DNA of 44,228 bases from positions 1-44,228 of the forward strand of contig NZ_JADQDQ010000019.1 of the NCBI RefSeq assembly GCF_015694725.1, in the 5' to 3' direction. The notes beneath the pieces are model-generated. The model was not told where the DNA came from and searched no databases. It saw only the letters and a list, made by a program, of their open reading frames with translations. Made by a program: the position numbers and the translations under genes. Shown here piece by piece: positions 18,998 through 27,990 of the stretch; within the stretch, counting starts at the first letter, position 1, and each line of letters starts with the position of its first letter. The DNA comes from Hymenobacter jeongseonensis (GTDB lineage: Bacteria; Bacteroidota; Bacteroidia; Cytophagales; Hymenobacteraceae).

Positions 18998-20110
18998 CTA
19001 GCCCCGCAGGCGGTTGAAGCGCTCCCGCACGGCCGTGCCGGCCCGGTAACCCAGCGACTCCCCGCGGGTCATGCTGCCCGTGCCAGCCGTGCCGGCCAGG
19101 CCCTGGCCTGCTCCGACCGCGGTGCCCAGGGCATCCGCCCCGGTCCGCAGTCCGGCCCCACCCAGCGCGCCGGCGACCCCGGCCGTGCTGACAGTTGAAG
19201 TAGTGATAAACCGCGTGGCGGCCCGCCCGATGTCGGAGCCTTCAATGAGCATATCCGCCGCTTTGGGCACGAACAAGTAGCCTGCGATGGCTAGCACCAG
19301 CAAGCACAGGTAGCCGATGTCCGCCGACTCCACGCTGCCGCCGGCCTGCAGCTGCGCAATGTTGCTGTGGAGCATGGTCACCTGCACGTGCGCGAGCACC
19401 GCGGCGTAGATGTTAGCCACCGGCACCCACAGGGAGATGGTGAGGAAGTAGCCAAACCATTTCATGAGCCCACCCCCGAAGCCCGGGATGATGGCAATGC
19501 CGAAGGCCAGTGGTCCGGCCACGCTGAGCAGCACCAGCAGGAAAGTAGAGATAAGGCTGATGGCCAGCTTCGCGGCCAGGGCGCCCAGTTCCAGGATGGA
19601 TTTCGTCCATTCGCGGAAGTTCTGGCCCACCGAGTACTGCACCTGGTTCATCGCCAAGCTGGCTTTCTGGCCTATATCCAGAGCTCCCAGCTTACCCAAT
19701 TCTCGCTCGTACTCCTAATTGATGACCATGTCCGACTTGGCCTTGGCAACCGCAGCGAGTCGGTCCCGCTCGGTTGTCAACCGATTCACTTCCGTCAGTT
19801 GCCCTAGGCGAATGGCATCGGTGCCGTGGGCCACGACCATGGTGATGCCGCGCAGTCCCGCACACAGGGGCACGAAGAATAGAATGGCTAGGCCGATAGC
19901 AAACGGACGCAGCAAGGGAAACAGGTCGATGGGCTCCGCGCGGGCGATGTTGACCCATACCCGGCTACTGATGAACAACAGGGCTCCGATGCCGCCAATG
20001 GCGCGGCCCAGGTTGATAAACTGCGCGGTAAACGTGAGCATCTCCGTGTATATGCCTTCGAGCTTTTGCTCATAAAGGGCCATGTTGAGGTCAATGGAAG
20101 TTGGGTCCAT
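18998..20110 (-). pseudogene. traJ: Conjugative transfer membrane protein TraJ, interrupted by TAG
   Basis: A 370-codon polytopic membrane protein of the TraJ family, in the VirB6 role. Translation gives 131 residues (start MDPTSIDLNMALYEQKLEGI) ending at a TAG (19715-19717) inside ...KSDMVIN-stop-EYERELGKLG. The same frame then continues for 239 codons with strong helices (LAISLISTFLLVLLSVAGPL, LCLLVLAIAGYLFVPKAAD) and a Gly/Ala/Thr-rich tail. A single base change (for example AAG or CAG to TAG) explains it; there is no length change. Unless the stop is suppressed, the membrane core of TraJ is not made. The gene keeps its usual place before traK. Confidence 0.85.
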
Positions 20111-20152
20111 GGAGAAGGCTATTGGTAGATAAGGGAATCGGCTGGCGCGAGG

Positions 20153-20599
20153 CTATTGAGGCAGGTAGTGCTCGTTGTGAATGCCGGCTAACTGTTTCTC
20201 ACCCCGCGACAATAGGCTAGCCTGTTTTTCGCCGAACTCCCCTACCAGAGTTATCTGGGTTGGCTCTTGTGCTTTGCCCTCGTCGAGTTGGTCCAGTGCA
20301 GTTAGGTTGGCCTGGCTCTGCTCGATGAGGAAGTTAAAATGTTCGGTGGACTTCTTCGTCCGCGCCGGACTTAGCTTCTCAAACCCTTTCAGCGTGCTGA
20401 GCTGCGCGACGTACTCCTTTTGCATAACCAGCAACTGCTCGTGCTGCTGGCGGATGGTGGCCACCCGTGGGTCGGGGTTGCTATCGGTTGCTGCGGTTGC
20501 AGTTGCTGGGAGAGTGGTCGTGGCCGCGTCGGTAGTTGATTCTGAGTTACAGCCAGCCAACAAGAGCCCGGAGGCTACCAGAATGAGGTAATGTTTCAT
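20153..20599 (-). CDS. Small lipoprotein of the transfer operon, function unknown
   Basis: A 148-residue lipoprotein. ATG 20599 is chosen because it gives a lipobox signal (MKHYLILVASGLLLAGC). After a Thr/Ala-rich linker there are two or three amphipathic helices (IRQQHEQLLVMQKEYVAQLS, NFLIEQSQANLTALDQLDEG). It lies between a TraI-like gene and traJ on the same strand. I do not recognise a named family. The position and lipobox suggest an envelope component of the mating channel or an entry-exclusion/lysis-type protein; this is inference. Confidence 0.75.
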   Translation of the reverse strand: MKHYLILVASGLLLAGCNSESTTDAATTTLPATATAATDSNPDPRVATIRQQHEQLLVMQKEYVAQLSTLKGFEKLSPARTKKSTEHFNFLIEQSQANLTALDQLDEGKAQEPTQITLVGEFGEKQASLLSRGEKQLAGIHNEHYLPQ

Positions 20600-20639
20600 A
20601 GTCGGAAGGAAAAGGGAGTGAATAATGAGCACGCCGCCC

Positions 20640-21286
20640 CTACCGGGCGGACATGAAGGCGCGCATGGATTCGCGGTCCTGGGCTTGCTGGGCCTGCTGC
20701 TGCGCAATGGCCCGGCACTTGCTGCTGAAGTAGTTCATCCGGTTGTGCTGCTCGCCGATGCGGTCGGCGATGTTGTCGATGAACTCGATGCGCTCCGGGT
20801 CGGTCATCTTGGCCCGGCCCGCGCTGAGCACGCCGGCCAGCTCGCCCAGCAGGGCGATGTTTTCCTGCAGCAGGCCCTGGTAGACCCGCGAAGCTTCGCC
20901 CAGCTGCGCGGGTGACAGGTTCTTGGTGCGCAGCTCCGGGATGACGGCCGAGAACTGACTTATCATCGCGCTTTGGTGCGCGTAGATTTCGCGCACCCGC
21001 CGGTAGTTGCGCACCCCCGCGCTGATTTGCAGCAGGCTGCTGTACCACTGGTCGTGGAGCTGCTGGGTCTTGTCAATGACGCCCTTTATCTGACCGCTCA
21101 CCGTTTTCAGGTCGCCGGCCAGCACCTTGCCTGCCCCAGCAGCGTCGTGGAGATGCCCTGGTGCACGACCTGCTTGCGGGACTGGTCTTCGGCAATGGGC
21201 GCCGAGATAACCGCTGGCAGTTGCACCAGGGCCGGGCGGGCCAGAACAGATAAGGCGGTAGCAAGTAAGGAGGTCCACGCTTTCAT
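20640..21286 (-). pseudogene. TraI-like (DUF4141-type, VirB5-role) paralogue 2, frameshifted
   Basis: A signal-peptide protein starting at ATG 21286 (MKAWTSLLATALSVLARPAL) and related to the gene just upstream (21316-21963). Shared blocks are DQWYSSLLQISAGVRNYRRV, an IEFIDNIADRIGEQHNRMNY segment and the end RESMRAFMSAR. The frame breaks at a run of four C (21134-21137 on the plus strand). Adding one base there turns LLGQARCWP into LLGAGKVLAGDLKTVSG and rejoins the downstream frame. The span is 647 bases; with one base restored it codes for exactly 215 residues, the same as its paralogue. Likely role by position (between traG and traJ): a minor pilus or channel component. Confidence 0.78.
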
Positions 21287-21315
21287 GGCAACAGTTGGTA
21301 GAAGTGGAAAGGTGA

Positions 21316-21963
21316 CTAACGGGCGCCCATCAGGGCGTTGAGCGCTTGGGTGTCCTGCGCTCGTTGCTCCGCCAAGTGCATCTGCACGAGGTTGCGTTGG
21401 GTGTAGTAGTTGATGAGGCCCAGTTGGTCGCTGATTTTCACATCAAGCTTATCGATGAAGCGCATCCGCTCCGCGTCGGTCATCTGGAGCATGGCCGGGC
21501 TGACGATGGCTTGCAGGTCCGAGAGCGTGTTGGCACTTTCGGTCAGCATCCGGGTGTAAGTGGCCGTCATGCCCGACAGCTGTTCCGGCCGGATGTAGGG
21601 GGACTGCCGCAGGGTTTCGATGGCCGTCGAATAGGTCTGGATGATGCGTCCCTGCTTCTCGAACACGGACTGCACGCGCCGGTAGGTGCGTACGGCGGCG
21701 CTGACCTGCAACAGGCCGTCGTACCAGGTCTTGGCCAGCTGCAGGTTCTTTTCCGAAAAGACTTTGGTGAGCTCCTGCTCTTTCACGCCGGCTTTGACCA
21801 GCACGTTGGCCGCCGAGGAAAGGCCCTTCATGGTGTTTTGCAGGCCGGTTTGCACCCCCGATTGCACTTCCAGGACGGGAGCCGTCACCACGAGCTGCGC
21901 GGCTGCCTTGGATACGCTGAAGCAGAATATGGCTAAGCCTAACAGAGGGATTCTGGTTTTCAT
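21316..21963 (-). CDS. TraI-like (DUF4141-type, VirB5-role) conjugation protein, paralogue 1
   Basis: A 215-residue exported helical protein. A signal peptide (MKTRIPLLGLAIFCFSVSKA then AAQ) is followed by VVTAPVLEVQSGVQTGLQNT, a long coiled-coil body (TWYDGLLQVSAAVRTYRRVQ; MQMT-like DAERMRFIDKLDV) and NALMGAR at the end. Bacteroidota operons usually carry one such gene between traG and traJ; here there are two related copies in tandem and only this one is intact. Assignment to the TraI/DUF4141 type rests on position, length and helical pattern; the exact family is not certain. Confidence 0.72.
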   Translation of the reverse strand: MKTRIPLLGLAIFCFSVSKAAAQLVVTAPVLEVQSGVQTGLQNTMKGLSSAANVLVKAGVKEQELTKVFSEKNLQLAKTWYDGLLQVSAAVRTYRRVQSVFEKQGRIIQTYSTAIETLRQSPYIRPEQLSGMTATYTRMLTESANTLSDLQAIVSPAMLQMTDAERMRFIDKLDVKISDQLGLINYYTQRNLVQMHLAEQRAQDTQALNALMGAR

Positions 21964-21993
21964 GATGTTGACCTTTAGTTAAAATCAGCCGCC

Positions 21994-24418
21994 CTACCCT
22001 TCCCGCAGCTCGTTGGCGAAAAGCTTGATGGCCGTGGGCATGTCGCCGGTCTGCCGGAACTTCTCGAACAGCCGCACTTTCTCGGTTTCCTCGGTGGTGT
22101 AGGTCACGTATTCTTCCTTGGAAACCTCGATGGCGTACACCGTGGACACGACCCCGCCCAGGCTGATGAATACTTCTGTATAGCGGCCCCGGGCGGCCTT
22201 GTTGTCGCGGTTGATGCTCAGCACCAGGTCCTTTTCCTTGGGCGTGAGCGAGAGCAGCGCTTGTATCTCATCGAAGCGGTTGCTGAACTTGCGCTGGTCG
22301 AGCAGAATCTTGCAGTCCGAGTTGTTGATGATGGCGTCCTTGACAATTTCGTTGCCGATGATGTCGTCAATCTCCTGAGTGACGACGATGGCCTCGCCGA
22401 AGAACTTGCGCACCGTCTTGAAGAGATACTTGATGTAGGCGGCCATACCGGGCGTAGTCAGCGCCTTCCAGGCCTCCTCAATCAGTATCATCTTGCGCAC
22501 CCCCTTGAGCTTGCGCATCTTGGAGACGAAGGTTTCCATGATGATGAGCGTGACCACCGGAAACAGGATGGGGTGGTCCTTGATGTTGTCGAGCTCGAAG
22601 ACGATAAAAGGGGACTGCACCAAATCCAACTCCTTTTCCGAATTGAGCAGGTAGTCGTACTCCCCGCCCCGGTAGTAGGGCCCGAGCACGTAGAGGAAAT
22701 TGTCGAGGTCGAAGTCCTTCTCCCTCACCTTTTCCTCCTCCAGCACCCGCCGATACGGGCCTTTAGCCGATACGGGCCTTTAACAAACTCGTAGAACGTG
22801 TTGAAAATAGGCTGGATATGCGCGTTGGCTTCGAGCATTACATAGTACAGGCTCACGGCCGTGGAGAGCGACACGTACTCCGACTGGCTCACTGCTTCGT
22901 CGTCCTTTTTCCAAAGCGCCTGCAGCAGCGTTTTGATGGATTCCTTCTTTTCCACGTCGAGCTTGCCCGAAATCAGGAAGGGGTTGAAGGCAATCGGGTC
23001 GTCTTCCTCGTAGGTGAAATACACCCCGCCCACCAGTTCGCAGAGCCCTTTTTAGGAGTTGCCGGTGTCCACGAGCAGCACGTGGGCGCCCTGCTCGTAG
23101 TACTGGCGCACCATGTGGTTCGTAAAAAACGACTTGCCCGAGCCCGAGGGGCCGAGCACGAACTTGTTGCGGTTGAAGATGATTTGCCGCTTCATGGGCT
23201 CGTCGGAGAGGTCCACCAGCACGGGCTTGCCGGTGAGCCGGTCGGAGAGCTTGACGCCCTTGGTGGCCCCGGTGCTGCGGTAGTTGGTTTCGCAGGCCCA
23301 GAAGCAGACGGCCTGCTCGATGAAGGTGTAAAAGATCTCTTCGCTCGGGAAGTCGCCGGCGTTGCCCGGGATGCCGCCCCAGTAGAGGGCGGCAATGTCG
23401 ACCGTGTTCTGCCGGGGCTTGCAGTTCATGGCGTTGAAGGCGGCCGGCGCTTGTGGGCAATCAGCTCGTTGAGAAAGGCGTTGTAGTACTCGAAGTTGAT
23501 GGCGTTCTGCCGCGAGTAGAGCGAGAGGGAGTTGAGCCGGTCCTTCTTCTGCTCGAAGGTTTTGACCGTCTTCTGGCTGTTGTCCAGGAACACGTACTGG
23601 TTCAGGATGTGGTTGGTGCCCAGCAGCAAACCCAGCGGGGCGGCGAAGCTGATGGGAAAGTCGGAGTGCTCGGTGCTGTAGGGCTCGTAGCGGATGTCCG
23701 TTTCCACCGCGGTAGGCAAGTCGTCGAGGTTGGCCACCGAGAACATCTGGCAGAACTCCGCGCCTACTTTCAGGCCGTTGGTCAAGTCCAGGTCCACCTG
23801 CCGGGCCTAGTCGGAAAGGTCCAGGGCGAGGTACTTTTCCAGCAGGCCCGCCGCGAGCTCGGTGCCGGCCAGCTCATCGGACGTAAGCCGGTGGGATTTG
23901 ATGTAGGGCGCGTTGGTGGGCCCCACCCCTTCCAGGGTGCGCACGAACTGCCCCACGTTGTCGAAAAAGCTCTCCAGCACCTTGGCGTCGAGCATTTCCC
24001 GGGGCACGATGTGACGCCGGGCCAGCAGCCCCGCCGTGCTGCCCCAGTCCGGGCGCTCGGAGGAGCACTTGGTAATGAACAGATAGCAGAAGTGGTTGAG
24101 GAAGGGCCGCTCGTTGAAATGACGCTCGTAGGCCGAGGAAAGCAGCGTGCGCTCGGCCTCAAAGCCCGGCGCGTACCCGTCCTCCACGTACCAGTCCTGC
24201 TTGTGCACCACGCAGTGGTCGGGCAGCAGGCGCACGGCTTTCACAAAAGCCGACTGCAGCTGGGCGTAGTCTTCCCGCGAAAGGGTAAAAATTTCGGGCA
24301 GCTCCAGCCGGAAAGCCACGGTCACGTCGGCATTCTTCGAGATGAGGCAATCCTTTTCCACCTTGTAGATGGGCTGCTTGGATTCCAGGGAAGCGGAGGG
24401 CAGAACCTTGTTGCTCAT
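21994..24418 (-). pseudogene. traG: Conjugation ATPase TraG (VirB4-like), multiply broken
   Basis: The main energy-supplying ATPase of the mating channel, normally about 800-830 residues. ATG 24418 starts MSNKVLPSASLESKQPIYKV. Domain order is normal: an N-terminal TraG domain, Walker A in FVLGPSGSGKSFF (about 23140), then LLVDTGNS, and a Walker B region KMILIEEAWKAL (about 22500), with VVTQEIDDI after it. Four lesions break it: TAG at 23807-23809 (after LALDLSD); a frame change near 23430-23450, with about 30 residues seemingly missing between AHKRRP and FNAMNCKPRQNT; TAA at 23052-23054, in place of the Tyr of DTGNSY; and a 17-bp tandem duplication at 22749-22782. It is certainly non-functional as read. 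Confidence 0.9.
22749..22782. repeat. Perfect 17-bp tandem duplication inside traG
   Basis: GCCGATACGGGCCTTTA occurs twice back to back (22749-22765 and 22766-22782). Removing one copy rejoins the frame as EFVKGPYRRVLEEEKVREK, so the duplication alone shifts the frame. It is the clearest recent lesion in the operon and could revert by slippage or recombination. Confidence 0.95.
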
Positions 24419-24445
24419 GGGCAGGGCAGGCACCCGGGCCGGCTA

Positions 24446-24778
24446 CTACGCACGGCCGGACGGGTCCTCGTTAAGGCGTTGGAATAAGCGGCTGTGCCGG
24501 TTGGTGAGGTACTGGGGCGACGAGCGCCGGGCGGCAGCCTTCATCAGCCCGTGCTCGCCGTAGCGGCGGTTCAGGGCAAAGACCCCGGCCCACATGCCGC
24601 CCCCGGCGGCGAGGGTGAGCAGCGTGGTGACCAGCAGCGGCACGCCCGCCAGGTAGCAGGTCACGAACAGGGCAAACACCGAGGCAATGCCCGCTACCAG
24701 AAAGTAGATGTTGCTGCCCACCAGCCCCTTGAATTCGACGGGCTTGTTAATGCCCCGGTTCAGGTCGTAGATAGGCAT
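24446..24778 (-). CDS. traF: Conjugative transfer protein TraF (DUF4133)
   Basis: A 110-residue inner-membrane protein. The start MPIYDLNRGINKPVEFKGLV is characteristic of DUF4133, followed by two helices (IYFLVAGIASVFALFVTCYL; LVTTLLTLAAGGGMWAGVFA) and a basic tail. In Bacteroidota it lies between traE and traG and takes the VirB3 role. It begins 10 bases after the traE stop and ends 27 bases before the traG start. Intact. Confidence 0.93.
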   Translation of the reverse strand: MPIYDLNRGINKPVEFKGLVGSNIYFLVAGIASVFALFVTCYLAGVPLLVTTLLTLAAGGGMWAGVFALNRRYGEHGLMKAAARRSSPQYLTNRHSRLFQRLNEDPSGRA

Positions 24779-24788
24779 GGCCGGCGGC

Positions 24789-25103
24789 TTAGAGGAAGAA
24801 CGAGCGGACCACCGTGGCCACGATGACCAGGAATATCATGGAGCCAAACCACGACACCGCCGTTTTCTGGGTATCCTGGTCGCCGGAGTTCCACTTGCCG
24901 TAGACCTTGATGGCGCCGACCAGGCCAAGCACCGCGCCGATGGCGTACATGAGCTTGGTGAACGGGTCAAAGTAGCTGGTAACCTGCGTGGTGGCATCCT
25001 GAATGCCGGCCGTGCCGTTGCCAGCGCCCTGGGCGTAGACCAGCGGCGAGGCGAGCAGGAGCGTGAGCAAAACCAGGAAAGTGAAAAGAGGCTTCTTGTT
25101 CAT
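24789..25103 (-). CDS. traE: Conjugative transfer protein TraE (DUF4134, VirB2-like)
   Basis: A 104-residue pilin-like protein. A signal peptide (FLVLLTLLLASPLVYAQG) is followed by a DUF4134 body (ATTQVTSYFDPFTKLMYAIG, VYGKWNSGDQDTQKTA, then the final helix FLVIVATVVRSFFL). Two hydrophobic helices in a short exported protein fit the VirB2-type subunit role assigned to this family. It is the first recognised tra gene of the operon and is intact. Confidence 0.93.
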   Translation of the reverse strand: MNKKPLFTFLVLLTLLLASPLVYAQGAGNGTAGIQDATTQVTSYFDPFTKLMYAIGAVLGLVGAIKVYGKWNSGDQDTQKTAVSWFGSMIFLVIVATVVRSFFL

Positions 25104-25170
25104 AGCAAGCGGAAAGGAATTAGCGGAAAAGGGAAGCAGTCTAATGGATAAGGCAAGGCGACGTTGAGGA

Positions 25171-26001
25171 CTACACCTCGTCGGCTGCGAACAGGGCCGC
25201 CAGCTCGGCGTTGTAGTGGTCCAGGTGCTGGGCCATTTGCTCGACCAGGCAAGAGCCCTGCAACGCGGCGGGCATGGGTGGGTCCTGCCCGGCCTGCAGC
25301 AGGGCGATGTATTCGCTGACCGACTCGGCGGCGACTAACTGCGCCGAGGGCTCGGCGGTGATGATGTCGAGCAGCGAGGCCACCGGCTCGTCGAACGTGG
25401 CCAGCGGCTCGTAGCCGCCCAGCAGTGGTGCCGCCGAGATGGACTCTGGTTCCGGGGAGATAACCGTCGGCGGCCATTCTTCTTCAATCGATTGCTGAGG
25501 CGCTGGCCCCTGAACCAGCCTTGCCAGCCGCTCATCTACTTGGTCGGCCGCCTCGGTCCGGGTTTCGTCCCGCACCTGGGCTTCGGGCTGAGCAGAATGT
25601 ATAGCCTCCAGCTGCGCTGCCTCGTCGGTCCTCTCGTCATGGCCGGTCGCCGTGGCGGTGGAAGCGGGCAGGTCCCCTGCTACTACTGGCTTGGCCGCCG
25701 TGGGCAGGTTTTCCGCCGCGCCGTCCGTCGGGCTTTCGTTTTCAGCGGCGGAATCAGCGGCGGCGGCTTTTCCCCGGGTCGGTGCTGCCGGAGCGAAGGC
25801 AGAGGTGGGACGGACGAGGGCCGGGGGCGCCGCCCCGCCCACAGCCACTCCGGCCAGCTTGGGCTGAGTACCGCTCCCACCCTTGGTGAGCCGGGCCACA
25901 AGTTCATCGCGGTATAAGAGCAAACCAACCACCAGGTAGTAAAGCAGGACCAGTGCCCCGATAAACAGGCCAAACTGGCTCCAGGAGTAAGCGCTGAGCA
26001 T
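25171..26001 (-). CDS. Single-helix membrane protein at the head of the tra operon, unknown
   Basis: A 276-residue protein from ATG 26001; an in-frame codon 19 residues upstream gives only a basic, unlikely leader. It has one N-terminal helix (LFIGALVLLYYLVVGLLLYR), then a long Ala/Pro/Glu-rich disordered part, and a short structured C-terminus (LVEQMAQHLDHYNAELAALF). It precedes traE by 67 bases on the same strand, so it is probably the first gene of the operon. I do not recognise the family. A scaffold or regulator of transfer is possible, but nothing in the sequence decides this. Confidence 0.7.
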   Translation of the reverse strand: MLSAYSWSQFGLFIGALVLLYYLVVGLLLYRDELVARLTKGGSGTQPKLAGVAVGGAAPPALVRPTSAFAPAAPTRGKAAAADSAAENESPTDGAAENLPTAAKPVVAGDLPASTATATGHDERTDEAAQLEAIHSAQPEAQVRDETRTEAADQVDERLARLVQGPAPQQSIEEEWPPTVISPEPESISAAPLLGGYEPLATFDEPVASLLDIITAEPSAQLVAAESVSEYIALLQAGQDPPMPAALQGSCLVEQMAQHLDHYNAELAALFAADEV

Positions 26002-26024
26002 AGAACGGGAAACAAGCGTGGCAC

Positions 26025-26044
26025 CCCGGGTCGGTCGACCCGGG
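26025..26044. promoter_or_regulatory. Perfect 9-bp palindrome in the leader of the tra operon
   Basis: CCCGGGTCG (26025-26033) and CGACCCGGG (26036-26044) are separated by GT. The structure lies 24 bases upstream of the start at 26001. It could be an operator or a structure hiding the ribosome-binding region. The rest of the 26002-26360 gap shows no gene; it carries a half copy of the intergenic repeat at 26290-26307. Confidence 0.45.
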
Positions 26045-26360
26045 CGTGGACTTGCCAAACCGGGATTTGACGCTGCAAACCTATCGGGCCCCCCAACCCG
26101 ATTGGTAGAAAGTTGACGAACGGTTGATATTGGGAGGTGAGGTGCACCCGTTCTACACGAGTGGTATCCTTAAAAAGCCTGCATTCGGCTACCAAGAAAA
26201 CACGCGCTGATTTCAGCTTCCTGGTGAATCAATAGCTTATAAACCTCCTTGTTTCCGACCATGTCAAGCAGAATATAGCATTATTTAAATCACCGTTTGG
26301 CTAAACTCTAGCAGTCGCGGTTTACCGCTCAATAGATGCCCCACGAAGCCAGGCAAGGCA

Positions 26361-26795
26361 TTAGGGTATCATGAGCCGCACTCGCCGGCAGGTGTCGGCG
26401 CGCAACTCAAAAACGACGACGGGTACGTCACGGTACGTCAGCTTGGCCCGCTCGAAGGCACTCTCCTGTTGAGCTGGAAGCCCCAGGGGCGGTGTGCTAC
26501 ACCCTGCGGCATAAAAATACCGCACCTCGGTGGGACTCCCCAGGGTAGTTATCACTTGCGGAGGGCCTAGGAAGCGCCGTAGAAACGAAACCGGTTTGCC
26601 GCGGAAAAAGGGTGCTTGTTCTCGCAACGACTCGTAGTGCTGGGCCCGGTAGCCCAAGCACCCGGTGCTGTCGCGCCGCCACTGAACGGCATTGAACGTG
26701 GGGTCTGGATAGGGCCGCGCAACGGGGTGGGAACGCTCGCACCCAGCACTGGCCAGCGCGAGGGACACCCATAGAAAGCGGCAGTGGCGTGGCAT
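26361..26795 (-). CDS. Small hypothetical lipoprotein
   Basis: A 144-residue protein with a lipobox signal (MPRHCRFLWVSLALASAGC). The body has RDSTGCLGYRAQHYESLREQ, then a segment typical of uncharacterised Bacteroidota proteins that give a short beta-sheet (FLGPPQVITTLGSPTEVRYF, YFYAAGCS) and an R-x-x-C-x-x-V-R end. The pattern 'LG.P..V...G....Y.Y..G' is common in small outer-membrane-related lipoproteins of unknown role. It lies between a half copy of the intergenic repeat and the left recombination site, separate from the tra operon. Confidence 0.72.
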   Translation of the reverse strand: MPRHCRFLWVSLALASAGCERSHPVARPYPDPTFNAVQWRRDSTGCLGYRAQHYESLREQAPFFRGKPVSFLRRFLGPPQVITTLGSPTEVRYFYAAGCSTPPLGLPAQQESAFERAKLTYRDVPVVVFELRADTCRRVRLMIP

Positions 26796-26855
26796 GTTTG
26801 GTGGCGTTTCTTATCCCAAGCAGGTTGCAGGTGATTGGAAGGGTTAGAGCAAATG

Positions 26856-26870
26856 AACGCTCCTTTCCCT
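26856..26870 (+). repeat. 15-bp repeat outside the left recombination site (inverted copy at 40203-40217)
   Basis: AACGCTCCTTTCCCT is found here on the plus strand and at 40203-40217 on the minus strand; the match continues as xAAC. Each copy lies 55-70 bases outside its three-box site, so the pair behaves like the outer ends of a 13.4-kb unit. It may be part of a terminal inverted repeat. Confidence 0.7.
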
Positions 26871-26914
26871 AAACCATGCATGCAGCCCTGCGCCCAGCGG
26901 CAAAGTGCCCTCTG

Positions 26915-27004
26915 CAACACTGGTTGAGTTTACGAAACTCGTCTACGATTCAACGTTTACGAAACGCGCCGAGGGGATGAGTTTCGTAAACTCAACCAGT
27001 GTTG
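26915..27004. other. Left res/hix-like recombination site, with 26-bp inverted ends
   Basis: Three 15-bp near-palindromes stand 26-27 bp apart: GAGTTTACGAAACTC (26926), ACGTTTACGAAACGC (26953) and GAGTTTCGTAAACTC (26979). The stretch 26926-26996 aligns, at roughly 80% identity, with the minus strand of the stretch upstream of the serine recombinase (40066-40136), including GTCTAC between boxes 1 and 2. In addition, 26915-26940 and 26979-27004 are perfect 26-bp inverted repeats of each other. A second, orphan binding or crossover site for that recombinase is the likely reading. Confidence 0.78.
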
Positions 27005-27876
27005 GTCGGGTTTGTGCTGCTGGCCCGCGGCGTGCGCGCCCTGGTGCGACGCGTGATGCGCAACAAGAAGGACAACCACAACCTATCGGCGCTGCTGAGC
27101 CGGCTGGCCTACGTGGCCACGCTCATTTTGGGAGTGCTGGTGACGGTGACCATCGTGTTGCCGGGCTTTACGCCGGCGAGCTTGGTCAGTGCGCTGGGCG
27201 TGGGCGGTATTGCTATCGGCTTCGCGTTAAAGGGCATCTCCCAGAACTTTATGGCCGGCATCCTGCTGCTCTTCACCGAGCCTTTCCGGATTGGCGACCA
27301 GATACCAGATATAAGTACAAGGATTTTGAGGGCACGGTGGAGGACATCCAGACCCGGGCCACAGCCATCAAAACCTACGACGGGCGCCGCGTCATCATCC
27401 CCAACGCCGAGCTGTTCACCAACGCCATCACCGTGAACACGGCCTACGACAAGCGCCGCCTGCAGTACGACGTGGGCATCGGCTACGGCGACGACATCGC
27501 CCGGGCCCGGGAGCTGATGCTCGAAGCCATGCGCGAAGTGGAGGGCGTGATACAGGCCCCTGCCCCCGAGGCGCTGGTGATGGACTTGGCCGAAAGCTCG
27601 GTCAACATCCGGGCGCGCTGGTGGGTGGACCCGCCCCGGCAGGCCGACGTGCTGGATGCGCAGGACAAGGTGCTCGAAGCCATCAAAAACAAGCTCTCGG
27701 CCAACGGCATCAACCTGCCCTTCCCTACCCGCCAGATTCTGTGGCTTGACCAAACCAAAGCTACCGACGGGAACCGCAAGCAACAGCGCGAAGGCTGGTC
27801 CGCCGGCCAAGGCGACGTGCCCCGGGCAGAAGTACCCGTCCCCCCTGCCGCGGAACAGCCGGAACATGCCGAATAG
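26999..27876 (+). pseudogene. MscS-type mechanosensitive channel, 5'-truncated and frameshifted
   Basis: The open sequence begins inside a helix (VGFVLLARGVRALVRRVM) straight after the left recombination site, so the N-terminal helices are lost. The pore helix is present (LVSALGVGGIAIGFALKGIS QNFMAG), followed by FTEPFRIGDQI. The frame then changes and the cytoplasmic domain continues as KYKDFEGTVEDIQTRATAIK and VIIPNAELFTNAITVNT. The cause is an extra 8 bases, CCAGATAT (27305-27312), seven of which duplicate the preceding CCAGATA. Removing them gives GDQIKYKDFEGTVED, the normal spacing for the family. The product would be non-functional. The family protects cells from osmotic downshock. Confidence 0.85.
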
Positions 27877-27990
27877 CCGGGTTTGCGGCGAAGCAGCGCC
27901 TTTACACGTAAGGGAGCTTTTTCGTCTTCTTTTATTCGCGTGCTTCCGACTCGTTTTTACTTTTCCAATGCCGTCGGCTCAGTCGATTTT

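Noticed and set aside
26905..27876. A single intact 323-codon gene over the mscS region
   Set aside because: Its first 130 codons read as a wrong-frame translation of the channel's membrane part, and the frame only becomes correct after 27312.
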